Positions 1-12,317 of a DNA stretch of 64,000 bases are shown one piece after another. The stretch's first letter is position 1, and every line of letters starts with the position of its first letter. The translations under genes were made by a program, and so were the position numbers. This stretch comes from Jackrogersella multiformis (Eukaryota > Ascomycota > Sordariomycetes > Xylariales > Hypoxylaceae): positions 1,860,001 through 1,924,000 of the forward strand of contig CADCXD010000009.1 of the NCBI GenBank assembly GCA_902806575.1. Direction: 5' to 3'. Below the pieces are notes generated by a model. The model saw only the letters and a list, made by a program, of their open reading frames with translations, did not search any database and was not told where the DNA came from.

Positions 1-1236
1 ATCTTCTCGATCTCTTTATGTTCGGCCACTGCTGTCGCATTGTCCAGTGCCCGCTTCTCATCTAACCACGCCATATACTCCTCGTCTTTCCGCTCATCGT
101 CACCGTCGTCGAGGATTCCCTGAACAGGCTCGGGGGGCTGTAGGAAGCCTCTTGCATCGGCCTCAATAATAGCCTCGTACATTTTGGTGGCCATCATTTC
201 GTATCCGGGAGTACCAGGATGCATACCGTCAGAAGCCAGGTTCCCATCTTGAATTCCATCCGGACCTTGCATCTCAGCGAGCACTACCGGTAACTCTTGA
301 GTTTTATATATGCGCGCCAGCCTTCGGATCTGCGGGTTTACCCTCCAGACGTCCTCTCTGCCGTTAAACCGCGTATCCCAGGTAGGGAGGATGGTGCACA
401 TGACAATAGTCGACCTTGGGGATGCCTCAAGGAGATACTGGACTAGGGCGTCGTATCGCTTGTAGAAGTTATCAATGTCGACATGCTGGAAACAATCATT
501 GGATCCAGCGTTGATGAGAAATAGGTTGGGCTTCGACTTTGGAACAGCCTTCCGGGCGTTGCCGTGGATGGTCGCAGTGACGACTCCGGGATATGCCTCG
601 ATGTCGTTATCAGTCATGTTTCCGAGGCGCTGGGTACCGACGAAGTTGACTTTATTACCGATGGTCGTCAACCTCTCGCGCAGCGGGCGACGGAAACCGT
701 TGTTATCGATGCCCTCCTCAGGACTGTCGCCACGCGTTGTCGACGCGCCAAGTGCCATGATACGAAGCGGGATTCCATTAGCAAGTGGCAGCTCGTGGCC
801 TGGTCGAGCATACGGCTTGGTCCTTACGGTAGAACTAGTGGCGCCGCTGGATAGCTCGGTAGGGAAGGCGGCGACATTATGTGATGAGGAGGAGTTGGTG
901 GCCGTGTCGCTCGAAGGATAAGAAACTTGAACGGTACCATTACCAGTGACGTAACTGACACCAGCCTTGAAGTTGTCGCCTAAACTATCCAGCCTGTGAC
1001 CCCATTCATTGTCGACGTTGACGGTACCAGAAAAGAGTAGGACTATGAATTGGTCAGTCGCATGTGTAGAGTGCCAAGGTACCTACCCTACCTACCTAGG
1101 TAGGTATGTAGATAGATAGAATAGATAGAATAAATTTCTAAGAACTGCAGGGGTCAAGACTAAGTGCATACTGCATACCTATGAGAAATAACGGCAAGCC
1201 CAACAATATGAGCGACCGCCTTCGTGCCAAGACCAT
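1..1236 (-). CDS. SGNH/GDSL-family hydrolase with N-terminal membrane anchor (3' end outside window)
   Basis: Coding parts are 1179-1236 and 1-1042, with a 136 bp intron (donor GTATGC, branch-like CTGAC, acceptor TAG) that restores one hydrophobic segment from about residue 9 to 26, a signal anchor. The protein then has the conserved blocks of SGNH esterases: block I IMALGASTTRG with the nucleophile Ser in GAS instead of GDS, block III NAGSND, and block V DGMHP with the Asp/His pair. This resembles fungal carbohydrate-esterase 3-like acylhydrolases, which remove acyl groups from glycans or lipids; the substrate cannot be told here. The tail is charged and the frame is still open at base 1. 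The start at 1236 is chosen because the anchor follows at once; an in-frame Met lies further upstream. The intron carries a palindromic CCTACCTAGGTAGG. Confidence 0.8.
1043..1178 (-). other. Intron of the SGNH hydrolase gene containing an ACCTAGGT palindrome
   Basis: On the minus strand it starts GTATGC and ends TTCATAG. Removing it joins two hydrophobic halves in frame. It contains the CCTACCTAGGTAGG palindrome (1091-1104) otherwise seen between genes. Confidence 0.65.
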
Positions 1237-4200
1237 CGAAACGTATGGGCTCGAAGAGAAGTGACGAGGAAACTTGTCCATAATCAATCTCTTCATTACT
1301 CTTGCGAATGTTGCGCGGCGCGCGAATACACCAGAATAGACCAGTCGTCCAAAATTAATCCAGTCGTCCACGCTGACCCCACAATATTATCAGTACCGTT
1401 GTAATGTACGCGTAAGCCTCCGTCTCAAATGAAGAGAAAAAGGGAAAAAAAGGGAGGGAGGGTAGGAATGGTAAGATCACAAAAAAATTAAGTGTATGGC
1501 CAAAGGAGGGAATGAATGAAAACGAGCGAGGATGGTGATATACGACTAGGTATTCGCGATATCACACACAGGCACAGGGACAAATAATTCCCATCGTTCG
1601 TACAGTACAGTATTAAAATAAAAAAAAGGAGAGCAGATACGCGAACGCGAACGCTCAGGCAAATTTTGAGATTTTAGGGCGATATAGGGAGAGAGGAAAC
1701 ATCAAACATTGAAATTGAAAAAGGAAGAGGGCTCCTATTTTTATCTAAAGATGCAACATGATGCCGTTTCTTCCGTCCTTTTGCCAAGAATGAATGCCAA
1801 GATCAATCGTGTCCCAAAAACTAAGATCGACATTTTTCAACTGCCAAGACGTCGGGGATGGGGGGATGGGGGATGGCGATAGGTGAAGGTGAATTTATTT
1901 CTTTGATGGTTTTGCTCCTACCGTCCTCCAGTCCCTCCAGTCCTCCAGTCCTCCAGTCCTCCATCCTTTTAGTCGCCCAGGTCGCGGTCTTTTGCATGCG
2001 ATGTATCAGATAGGTAGGTGGTGGGTATAATCTTTATTTAGGTACCTGAATGCCAGGGGTTCAACGTGGATTTTTAATAATACCCGTAGACCTTACCTAA
2101 GTACCTACCTAGGTACCTACCTACATAGCCGTATCATTACCTCATACCCAGTACCGTCGTACAATGTGCTGCCAGTTGAGCTTGCCCATACCTAGGTACA
2201 TATTAATTCCCTTGACAACTTTATTTATATTTCCCGATCTACCTTAGGTACCTTAGGAGGTAAGGTATAATGTTGGTAAGGTTTTCTTTTTTTCTTTTTG
2301 GGAAACCTCAACCTACCTACCTAAGGTACACTAGACATTACACCTAAGTACAGCGGTGTACCTAGGAGAATACAGAATATCTCCCTACCTACATAGGTAG
2401 GTACATATAACCGTTTTTCTCCGCACTGGAGCAGCACTAGGTAGGTATTACAAGCACATGCACATCCATGTACCTTCCTTTATCATCCATCCATGTACAT
2501 ACCTAGGTACCTACCTAGGTAGCGGCCACCTGGGCACTGGCCAATACCATGGGATACGCCACCTAGGTAGTTCGGCCGATGTGGGATTAGCCACCCGTCG
2601 AACCCCACTTCGCTCACCCACGCCCGCGCCGGTCGCCTCAAGGTTGTCAGCTGAAATCATAGATGGCAGAATGGTAGGGGCTGTATGGGCTGTACTTGGT
2701 ATGTATGGGCTACTACGTACTACGTATACAGGCCCCCCTTTTATCGCTCCAACGTTTCATTGGCCCCCATGTCCGACTGTACTACGTATCTCACGAATCC
2801 CGACAGTCCGAGTCGACAACACTTATTATGAGATGCAATACATTATCCTATCTCCAACTCTGCCACCCGGACACGATGACTGCCAAGAGGGAAAGACGTC
2901 ATATACCCAATAACACGAAGTAATAATCTTATATACCATCCTCCTTTAATACAAGGTCCTTCAAATATACCTACCTACGCGATACGCGAGCCTTATCACA
3001 TTAAGTGCCGAGCATTTCATTCGATCTAACACATCTTAAGCAGCTATAAAATCCCATTAGTATCTTCTACACTCCGACACATTCTCCCTCTTCATGGTTG
3101 AATAATATTTTTATATATTAAGTATAATGAGGAAAATATAACATAAGATTATGCATATCTGTTACAAATCGCGATATATATAACTATAAAATGCACGCCT
3201 TCATTTATCCCGTCATAGGTATATTCCTCCCTATAGGATCATATTCTAAACAGCCCGTCTAACTCCTAAATATATCCCTTTTTAGGTAGACTCCTGGAAT
3301 TCTAGTTTAAACCCAATCCCCGATTTCTGTGTAAAAGTCTCCTGTATATAAACCTAACAGTAATGAGAATACCATTAAGGGACCCCTTTATTATTTGCCA
3401 TCATCCCTTAATAACAGAAAGCTAGACCAAGATAATATAAGAAAAAAGTATTCGATCAGTTATCTTGTGGTCATCATTTGCCAGGATTCTAGCTAAGCAG
3501 ACCTTTACCCTTTTTCACATCATTTCGAATTAAGAGCATGCCTGGGGATTGAACCCTATACATTTCTAGTAAATTTCATTTCAACCAGTATCCAGGTAGG
3601 CCATTTTACTGTTGCTATGTCCCTTTCATAAATGAATCAATGTTTACCCTTCAGGAGTGGTTCAGGTGGTCGGTAGATTCAGATTTGCTTGGAGCTGCCG
3701 ATGGTAGATTGTCGTCTTAAGTATAGGTGTCGTTAGATGATTCCATGTGACATCAATGACAGAGTGTACGACTAACGGCAAGTATAAAAGAGCGAAATAA
3801 CCGTCTTATGCAACTCCATGAGAAGAATCGTACCAAAGGTGGAGTTTGATACAGCTAAAAATGCACTTAAGTTATTGATTTACTCCCTTCATGCGATAAA
3901 AACACGTTACTAAAAGTATCTGTTACCCCTTTGCAAAGCTTTTAATAAAATACACAAGAACGATAATCTCGTGATAAGTTCTTTTTTTATTCACCGTCTC
4001 TTGTTCAAAAGTCCCATACCCCTAGGGAGGTTGCGCAGCGGAGCTCACGCCCGCCCGCCCAGACATTCAACATAACAACAACAACAACAACAACAACAAC
4101 ATCTCTTGTTCAAAAAGTCATACAAGTTGAATACTCATGCCACTTTGACTTGACCCAGTTATCATGCGGAAAAGATATCACCCCAGTTTCCCCCTACCTA

Positions 4201-4820
4201 GCCCTTGAGCCTTTCAATGCAAAATCCTCTTAACTAGCTTCACGATATCCGAGACTGCTTAATAAATTACTTACTGATATTTATGTGGCTCGGTAATCCC
4301 TATGTTAGAGCTGAAACTCTTACGATGGTTGAGGTTAAGGAGGTCTTGCGATACCCCTATTTTGACTCCTGCGTCGGTCCTTGAATTGACTGCTCTAATA
4401 ACTGTTGTACTGACTGTTATACTGACCCTTATTGACCTAAGAAACCTACCGAGGGGTTTATTGTAAGAGCTGTCACATAAGTAATCATGGTACAATCATC
4501 CAAACATCAATCTCTAATAAAATTAAACTAGTAGCTAAAGTCTATAGGCTAGGGAGATTTACCTTGATTGGAGTTAAATAACTCATAAGCCGCGAGAGTA
4601 TTCGTATCGAGCGAGGCTTTAACGCCATGGGTTAACGAGGAGCAGATTGATCCGAGCCAGACTTAGATCCAGGTAATATATATCATATTCTTGTAAGCCT
4701 ATGAACCACATCCTATTCTATCCCACATGTAGCTTGGACTAGTATTCGAATGGACACACGAGGTTTCATGCCTGAGTCGTCGATATGTACCACGGTCCTA
4801 CTAGCGACACCGGGAGCTAA
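1237..4820. other. Gene-poor intergenic region
   Basis: No convincing gene is seen. It holds an imperfect tandem array of GTCCTCCA units (about 1923-1963), several ACCTAGGT/CCTACC palindromic tracts (about 2095-2125, 2385-2405, 2500-2522), an AT-rich stretch at about 2920-4000, and an ACA trinucleotide repeat (about 4073-4101) flanked by two copies of TCTCTTGTTCAAAA (about 3997 and 4102). Open frames at 2458-2913 and 4271-4495 show no domain or signal features. Confidence 0.6.
4073..4101. repeat. (ACA)n trinucleotide microsatellite
   Basis: About nine uninterrupted ACA/AAC units are visible between genes. Confidence 0.9.
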
Positions 4821-7019
4821 CTAGTCCTCATCGTTATCCACGGCATAACCTATGCTTCCAATGAACATGTCTGGTACATGGTCCTTGTGTGACTTCGTGT
4901 CGACGATGTCCCTAAAGATACAATTAGAGATCTCTAATAGATACGCAAAGGAGAAAGCGACAACAAAGAAAATAAGCTACGTACCAGTCTGAATCTTTTC
5001 CAAAGTCATCAAGATTTCTAAGGTGTTCAATACCCTTCGGATCATCTCCAAACCGGATGAACTGTATCGCCACCCAAATGCGAGTAAGATTACGCGACTT
5101 GACCTCGGCTATAAGTCTCTCAATCTGTCTCTGGATGCCGCCGGTAGATGCGGATGTGTTTCCCCATTTCCCATCTGTGAAGACGAAGAGTGTGATATTC
5201 CGCGGTGGCTTGAACCGGCGCGTCAACTTAGACAAACCTGTCATAGAGAGGCGAGGTAGTTTATGCTCAACGATGTAGTCGATGACTTCACTCATACTTG
5301 CTTCCATTGTTGCTTTGTTGCTGAACTGGTTGCTGTAGTTTTGTACAACGTCGTTGAAGAGCTTCGATATGTTGCTGTTATGGTATCGTTTAGACGGCTG
5401 GGACGTGAAGAATAAGTCAAGACCATCCCCGTCGATCCTTTTTGCTAGATATGACAAGGCGGCAAAGGTATTGAAAACACCCTTGCGGTGTTGCATTTTC
5501 ATCGAAGGCGAGTCGTCAATCAAGAACATCTGGTCTCGACCTGTAATCTTTTTCTCTATCGAACAACATTCATCGGCGATATTCTTGTTGGGTGGTCGGT
5601 TGTCTTTCATATCGGCGCTTAGCCGCTGGATTTCTTGGACTGTAATATTGCTCGAAGTAGGTGCTGATAGTAATGGAGACGGATGTGAATATAGTCGTAG
5701 CATGGGTCCCAATCCAACTGCTCTGTGGAGATGGGCATCCTTGACAATCATTTCACCTGGGGTTTTTTGTGGTACTAAAGCCTCCTTCAGTTCCTCATTT
5801 CGAGCTTTTTGAAGCAGACGCCCCGAAACTTGCAACAGGTCTTTCGCGCTTTTCCGTGGACCCATGTGTTCTAGTAGCGTCGACTCCCTTGTCAGGTCAA
5901 TAATTCGGGGAGTAATTGTATCCCAATGTCGTCTACTATTCAGAATATGGTTGTGCATCAAGGCGACTGCGTCCAGGGGCTCGGTGCCATTGTGAAAGCA
6001 GCCCTCAAACCCACTCTGGATCAGTGTATCATACTGTCGAGTCTCTTCCACTCGATCCTGAAGATATTTTCGTCGACCCGGTTGGCCGCACACGGCCCAA
6101 ACCACCGCTTCGTCAAAGAGACAGCCTAGAGACCAAATGTCCACTTCGGAGCCGACTCTGTTCTCAATCCTACGCAAAGAGTCGTAGTTGGACACACACT
6201 CCGGGGCGCTGTATCTCTGGTCTCCTTTCTTATCTCTTCCCAGGGCATCAGGATCTTCATCCGAAACCTGCCATATATCGCTCATGCCGAAGTCTGCAAT
6301 CTTTAATTTTATGTCATACTCGTTGGAAGGGTTTTTATCCGTCAGGAGTATGTTTTCGGGTTTAATGTCTTGGTGAGAGCTGCTAAAGGTTAGTAATACA
6401 ATGTTTACATATTGAGCATGAAGCTTACCCAATAAATGCAGTAGTACTCCTTTCGTCGGGAGCGCCTAGGTTATGGATGAGGCAGAGGCCATCGATGATT
6501 TTGAACATGCTTTCCCAGAATTGAAACATGTCATTCGCTGACTGAGGTGGCGTTGCAGTTCTAAAGTACGACTTCAAGTTTCCCAACTTGGCGTATTCTA
6601 GGACAAGGTAGTGCTTATTATTTTGTACAAAGTGTCCATAGTATTCGATTATGTTTTGAGGCTTCGGTGCCGTCGCATTTGGCGCGCTGTTGTATAACTG
6701 TGTAAAGGCCTTCACCTCAGCCTTATACAATTCCTCCGCTGTTGATGGATGAGTGTAAGCTTTTAGGACCATAGTACCTAGGTACTTGGCAATCCTTCGC
6801 CCTGGTGAATAGTGTTAGTGGTTCTCTTTTGGGGGCTTCGCATGATGTGGAACTTGCAATGTAGTCTCTATGAAAGTCAACTCGGATGACTTCTGATTCG
6901 TTAGTCTTGTGTACGATATTCTTGAGTGTGAGAGGAAGAATATGACGGTTGTCTAATCGCCGGCCGGTGAGCTTGCTAGAGCTCACTTGTAAAGGGCAAA
7001 ACTTCCATTGACATCTCAT
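4821..7019 (-). CDS. Protein kinase with C-terminal von Willebrand factor A domain
   Basis: Model: exons 6854-7019, 6429-6801, 4985-6379 and 4821-4911; phases agree throughout and give about 674 aa. Kinase domain: beta-3 Lys in MVLKAY, alpha-C Glu in KAEVKAF, hinge YLVLEYAKLGNL, catalytic loop HQDIKPEN (Asp184), DFG at about 209-211, SAPE and DIWSLGCL. The Gly-rich loop is degenerate. A linker of about 200 residues leads to a vWA domain with the metal-site motif DDSPS (about 468-472) and a second acidic site in FVFTDGKWG. vWA domains bind ligands through a metal ion, so this looks like an active kinase with a protein-binding module. The first intron has an atypical GTTCCA donor but a CTAAC branch site and fitting phase. 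The frame continues upstream of the Met at 7019, so the N-terminus may be longer. Substrate unknown. Confidence 0.75.
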
Positions 7020-7695
7020 AAAATCTTCAAAAGCGTCGTTAAGGTATCGGTTCCTAAGGACCTCGAATTACAGCAGTCAAGGCTACAGACCTTAAACGCT
7101 TTACTAGAAGATAGAAGCAACTTGGTGGGCCCCTAACTCCCTCGCGCAGTATTGAAATATGTCAGCTAACATATCCCCTTAGTTCTATTCGGTTCAACAG
7201 TACGCTAGTATGCAGGCCAGCAAGCACTTTGCAAGAAACGCGCAAGCTTCTGCAGACTTTACTACGACCATGACAGCAAGAATGCACATTATGACGGAGA
7301 AGATGCACGACATCGCCCTAAAGACAGGTCACCAGACGGTGTCCATGCATGTGATCACTATATTCACGCTTATATTTCTTCCGGGGACGTTCCTCGCCGT
7401 AAGCCTCCTGCGCCTACTCTGCACGAGAATGGCGCTTATGACTCGGCAGACATTCTTCAGCAGCGGGATCTTGCGATGGTACGACTCAAAAGACGAACTG
7501 GCTGACTCAACCTACAGCTGGGCGATGGAGCAGGACTGTCTGTCTCTCTATCTTGAAATTGTCATACCCATGATGGGTCTTATCATCATAGGATGGTGGA
7601 TCTTTTATTTGAAGTCAAAAGACAGGAAGAACGAAGAGGAAGAGAGACTCCAGGCGCCACCTGACCTAGAGAAAGGACTCTCTGGAAATCCCTAG
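7010..7695 (+). CDS. C-terminal part of a fungal CorA-like membrane protein, 5'-truncated
   Basis: An open frame running into 7124 (core KDLELQQSRLQTLNALLEDR, then SNL), then 7183-7398 and 7450-7695, joins across two clean introns: 7125-7182 with a CTAAC branch site, and a 51 bp in-frame intron 7399-7449 with GTAAGC...CAG. The product has a helical, heptad-like stretch, then VSMHVITIFTLIFLPGTFLA as first membrane segment, a short FFSSGILRW loop, a second membrane segment (MMGLIIIGWWIF) and a charged tail. This is the C-terminal arrangement of fungal CorA-like proteins, whose soluble N-terminal domain of some hundreds of residues should lie upstream. Here an in-frame stop near 6991 and the opposing kinase gene occupy that place, so I read it as a remnant or a truncated gene. 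The Met at 7210 could start a shorter protein. Function unknown; Mg2+ transport is not implied, since no GMN motif is seen. Confidence 0.6.
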
Positions 7696-8614
7696 TGGGT
7701 GAAGATACTAGATCGAAATGACCTAACACTCAAGTCTTAAACTCGCCGCCGGAATCTGAGAATTGAAGATTTACTTTATGCCTGAAGACCTTCAACCAAC
7801 TTCTTATGTTAAGCCTTTCATACACTATTATTACCCCTTAAATCAACACAGTGACAATAATATTAGCAGGACTGAAACCAACAATATCTCTTATGCACCT
7901 AGGTACTTTTATGTATTCATATACTTATTCCTTGCCTCAAATTCCCGATAGAAAGCAAATCATAATGATATATCAAGGCTTTATCTAGAAATACGTAAAC
8001 TAACTCGGCTGTGATTATTCAGGGTATACTAACACTATTGCAGATTGAAATACATGGCTACTGTCCTTAGGTAATGATGGGGACTTACGCCTCATATCGA
8101 ACCTAAGAGCTTACCCGGCATAGAATATTTAAAAGTCAGAAGTTTTGGGTTGTAAAATTTAAGAGCCTTCAAGACTTCAACATTGACGGACATAGGGGTG
8201 AACTCGGTCTGCCACAAGGATATGGTTTCGGAAGTTTACCCTTAACATAAAGAAAACATCGTATTAACTTTTAAGAAAAGCTTTATCAACTAAAAATAGT
8301 GAGTTAGGTGTAAACGCGGACTTCCTTCAGATTAGTACTTAATTATGAGATTAAAGGAGATTTACATCAAAGATATATATCCGGATAAAGTTAGTGGACC
8401 AGTCAATATGGTCAAAGAGATAAGAGCTGAGTTACAAACCCTTGTTCTGTTAAGTAAATATAAATCCTATAAGGTCATTGGATTAGCCCTTAGGTACCTA
8501 TACCAGTAGGTATGCTAAGAGTCAAGGGACTACGTGATCACCTAGGTCGCTATTAATTGCACCTATTCCTATCGCTGTGTATTACTACTCTCGGGTACGC
8601 ATTGTTACATAGCA
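7696..8614. other. Intergenic region, nothing recognised
   Basis: Moderately AT-rich DNA upstream of the pseudokinase gene. One CACCTAGG motif lies near 7898 and another near 8540. No coding signal found. Confidence 0.6.
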
Positions 8615-10376
8615 ATGGATTATTCGTTACTCGGGCGTTTATTTGTATCGTTACCTCCCGAGGACCTCGCAGATGTAAGGGAAGCTGCGGTGGCAGATGA
8701 AATTGCGACATATTTCAGACCGAATCCAAAGCTTTCGTATATAGGCATAGCGGGTATAGGAAGTCGTAAGTAGTAATCTACCATTCTAGTGTGATTTTCT
8801 TTCGTTAATAACTCCCCTTTTTTAATTTGCTTTTTTATTTTATTTACTTAATTCTTTTTATTTTTATATCCCTGCTTTAGGGAGGAGAAAAGGAGACTAG
8901 ACCTATATTACATCTACGCTTCCTAATGTCGAAAGCATTAGGTTAGAACATTTCAGTTCTTCACGAGTGGCTATTAACAATTTTCTAGACGGCGGGGCCA
9001 TAGTATTTCGTGAAAGGAATGACAATGGTGTTCCAGTTCGAAAGATCGTCGTGAAGTATTCGCTCGACGAATCGGCGGACGACGACTTGCGAAACGAGGC
9101 TATGTGGTTGGAGACCTTAATAGGTGCGGAACATATCGTACAGATGATTCCACTTGCTGAGGCCGACGTAAACGTATCGGGTACCGGGAAACGTCCTACT
9201 GTTGCGCTCGAATTTATCGAACATGGCCAAATCAGCATATTCCGACATAGAATCGCCCAAGAGCGTACTGTACTTCCGAGTCGGCTTCTATGGCGCATTT
9301 TGCTATGTCGTGAGTGTTTTGGTTATCATTGCCTTCGCCCACTTGAGCTAACCAGTCTCTTTAATTACACCAGTTGTACGTCAAGTTACTGCAATGGCTT
9401 ACCCTCCGCGGGGAAATCCAGACGGACCAGTTGCCAGAGAGACAATCAGGTCAGATGTGCCACCGTTCGGTATGACCCAGAACTCGCCTCACGGCGGTAA
9501 TGTTGTGCTTGGCGATATCACTCCTGATGATTTGGAACATGGGCTCAGCCCTATTTTTAAGGTAACCCGTTCCTCTCCAGAGAATATGATGCATACCAGA
9601 ACAGATCCGACATAAGTCTGCCGAGATGTGGGTATCACGAAAGAAAACATTGTATTAACTATTGCAATAGCTGATCGATTTTGGACGCGGTCGAGAGGAA
9701 AACATCGTTCGTGAAGCCCGTGCGGTTAATCTATGGGGTGCTGCAAGAGTGAGTTATATAATCGCAACATGTCAAGTCATATAACCTCGACCTTTATATA
9801 CTAACATGTTCATAGTTGCTGACGTACATTGCTCTCCCCCATGCCGAGACTGCAGATATCTGGAATAACCGAGTTGTCAATAACTACACGTTAGACACAG
9901 ACGGAAAAGAAATACAAACATTTGCCCAACCGATTTTTACAGAAATGGATGCTATAGATCCTTTGTTACGTGATTTTATAGCGCGATGTATGGCGGCCGA
10001 TATGAACGAGGTGCCGGAATTACGAGAGATTTTACAAGTGTGCGAGGAGGCTGTTCAGCACAGAACGGTAGAAGACATCAACTTTGCTACTAGACTAACC
10101 CCCTATGGCAGAGAAAACGAGTCAGACCAGGCGATTTTTGATCTGATAAAAAGAACTGTCCTAGACGCAGATGTCATAGGCGGCCGGCTTCCAACTGGGC
10201 CGGCTGCTAACTCGCAAATGGGAACTACCTTACTGGGCAACATTAACTTCAGCCAACGCATATTTTTGCCGGCAAAACAACGAAAACAGGAGGCAAAAGC
10301 CCAACCAACATTATATGAAGGCTTTAGCCAATTCCTCAACCGGGCGGAAAATACCAGTATAGACGATGTTGACTGA
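8615..10376 (+). CDS. Protein kinase-like protein, probable pseudokinase
   Basis: Model: 8615-8765, 8947-9309, 9374-9561, 9671-9748 and 9816-10376; the sum is 1341 nt, in frame, 446 aa. All four introns are GT-AG, and the first acceptor is the least certain. The N-terminus has a short helical lead (YFRPNPKLSYIGIAGIGS) into a degenerate Gly-rich loop. Lys87 in VVKYSL, an alpha-C Glu in LRNEAMWLE, and a hinge-like VALEFIEHG follow. The catalytic-loop position reads QNSPHGGNVVLGD (about 207-219), so the HRD aspartate is replaced, while LIDFGRG (DFG 237-239) is kept. A C-lobe and a tail of about 90 residues follow. This fits a fungal family of kinase-like proteins that may bind nucleotide but probably do not phosphorylate. 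It lies 1.6 kb from the kinase-vWA gene, on the other strand. Confidence 0.72.
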
Positions 10377-12317
10377 AACCTTTATCATCACACGTTTATA
10401 TTTTAACCTTAGCTGTTGGATAAGAATTGTTATTAGGTTGCTACTCATCGAAATATCCTGAACTATGAACATATGTATCAGCATCAATCACTTGAGGATG
10501 CGGTGTATACCTAGGTACCTACCTAGGTAAGTTGAAAATTCGGCTAAGAATAGGGGAAGGTAGTGGTAGAGACAGGGTCTATAAGTAACCTACCTATTCT
10601 TAGAGATTATATTAAGTGACAGCTCTGTATGTTGTTCTCTACAATAGTAACATTCTGTATCTATATCATTGTAGGGAATTGAATATGCTTTCGGTAGTAT
10701 TGAAAAAGAGGAACAGAAACTCCGCAGCTAAGGGGGAAATATATTAATCAATATATTCAACCATCTTACCTCACTCCTCTCCTATGGTACTTTGTAGCTA
10801 CCTACCTTCGATTCGATCCTTTGGTTCCCAATATCCCACATATGGCCCACCGTCTAGCGCTCTAAATCTCAATCCTTCCATTCCATGCAGCCCAATTGAT
10901 CCCACCAGCCTTCTAGCTACCTAGGTATTCGGACAATCCTTCAGCTACCGGGTCGCTCGCGGCCCCCACACTACCTAGCACGAAGGAATAGCCAGCTTGA
11001 GAGAAAAAAGGGCTGGAATGAAAAGCTTAAATCGACATCCCCTATTCCAACCTCTCATGACCCAGCCCCATGCATTCCACACATACACATACACATACCT
11101 ACCTACCTAGGTACCTAGCCTAAGGTATATATACACACGCCTCACCAGTCGCTAGCTGAACCCGAGACATACCTAGAAGAGGAAAGGAAAGAGAAAACGT
11201 GAGAAACCACACCGACATCTACACAACCTAGGTAGGCTACATAGTCAGATCTTTACTCTCGGCACTTATTGATTAGTGGGGCGTGGAAATTGTCCTCTTA
11301 CCGCCCAGCCAGATTGTGTGGCTTCGCACCCTTGTCCTTCGTATACCATATCCATCCTGCCGGCGGGCGGGCGCGCTTGTGTCCCGACTTTGCGAAGTTT
11401 GGCTCCGTGGGGCCTTCGGAAGCCGTGTAGAGAAAATACTGGAAGTATTAAAGGTCCATGCGCTAGGGTTTATGTTCTACGAATTCCCTCGTCTACTCGC
11501 TGCCTTCTGGTTGATCTCATGAGCAGATTTAACATGTTCGAGTGCCGTCTATTACAATCTATGTGCAGTTATCCTAGCTAGTCACTGATTTAGAGAACGG
11601 AAATACGATACACGATTCGTAAATCATCATCGGCATTGACTGGACACTACATACAACGCGAATAAGGGCTGGCTTCATTCCATACTCAGACCCTAAAGCT
11701 GAATTCGCGGACAACTCTCTTCGGCCAAGGGGGAACTAAGCTCGTATCCGACTCCGAATTCAACCAGATGCCGCGTCGAGTTCAAATTCTGACCTCCTTC
11801 GGTGACCTATCGGAAGAAAACTGACATCAAGTAAATAAAAGAAAAGAATTGACTAAGTACAAGAATTGGAAAGAATGTTGTTATAAAAGGGGTCAGACTT
11901 TGTTGACGACTGTTGCAAAGAACAGAAATACTCTTCATTCCATGTAGCTCAACGCAAGGTTGTACTCGCACGGTAGATGAAAACAAGTCGGACCAAAAAC
12001 ATGGGAATGGCTTGGAGCCCGCCAACGAAGTGAAGAAAATTGAAAATGCAGGAACACCCGTTTTCCGTCCCCATCACGCCGGATTTTCATCTGTCATCGA
12101 CAATCGTGCTGCGAATGCTGGTTTGGCGCATGGATTTCCTAGAGTATGCCGACAAAAACACTAGGTATTGAACACAAGCGCAACAGAGTTTCTGGTAAAA
12201 AAAGGTTTGTGTACAGATTATACACTACAAGAATCGAATTATTTTCTGATACGCGGCAGTGATCATTCTGGCCTGTAACGCGCCGGTAAAAGCGCGGTGC
12301 CGTTCCATAGAGTCGAC
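10377..12317. other. Intergenic region with palindromic CCTAGGTA tracts
   Basis: No gene recognised. ACCTAGGTACCTACCTAGGT-like tracts occur at about 10508-10530 and 11097-11117. Open frames at 11276-11581 and 11913-12164 lack features. Confidence 0.55.

Noticed and set aside
2458..2913. 151-aa open frame in the first intergenic region
   Set aside because: It begins inside the palindromic CCTAGGTA tract; no hydrophobic pattern, domain or splice context.
7210..7695. Reading 7210-7695 as one uninterrupted 161-aa protein
   Set aside because: The stretch 7399-7449 has intron ends and, once removed, joins LPGTFLA to TFFSSGILRW as in CorA-like proteins, so an intron is more likely.
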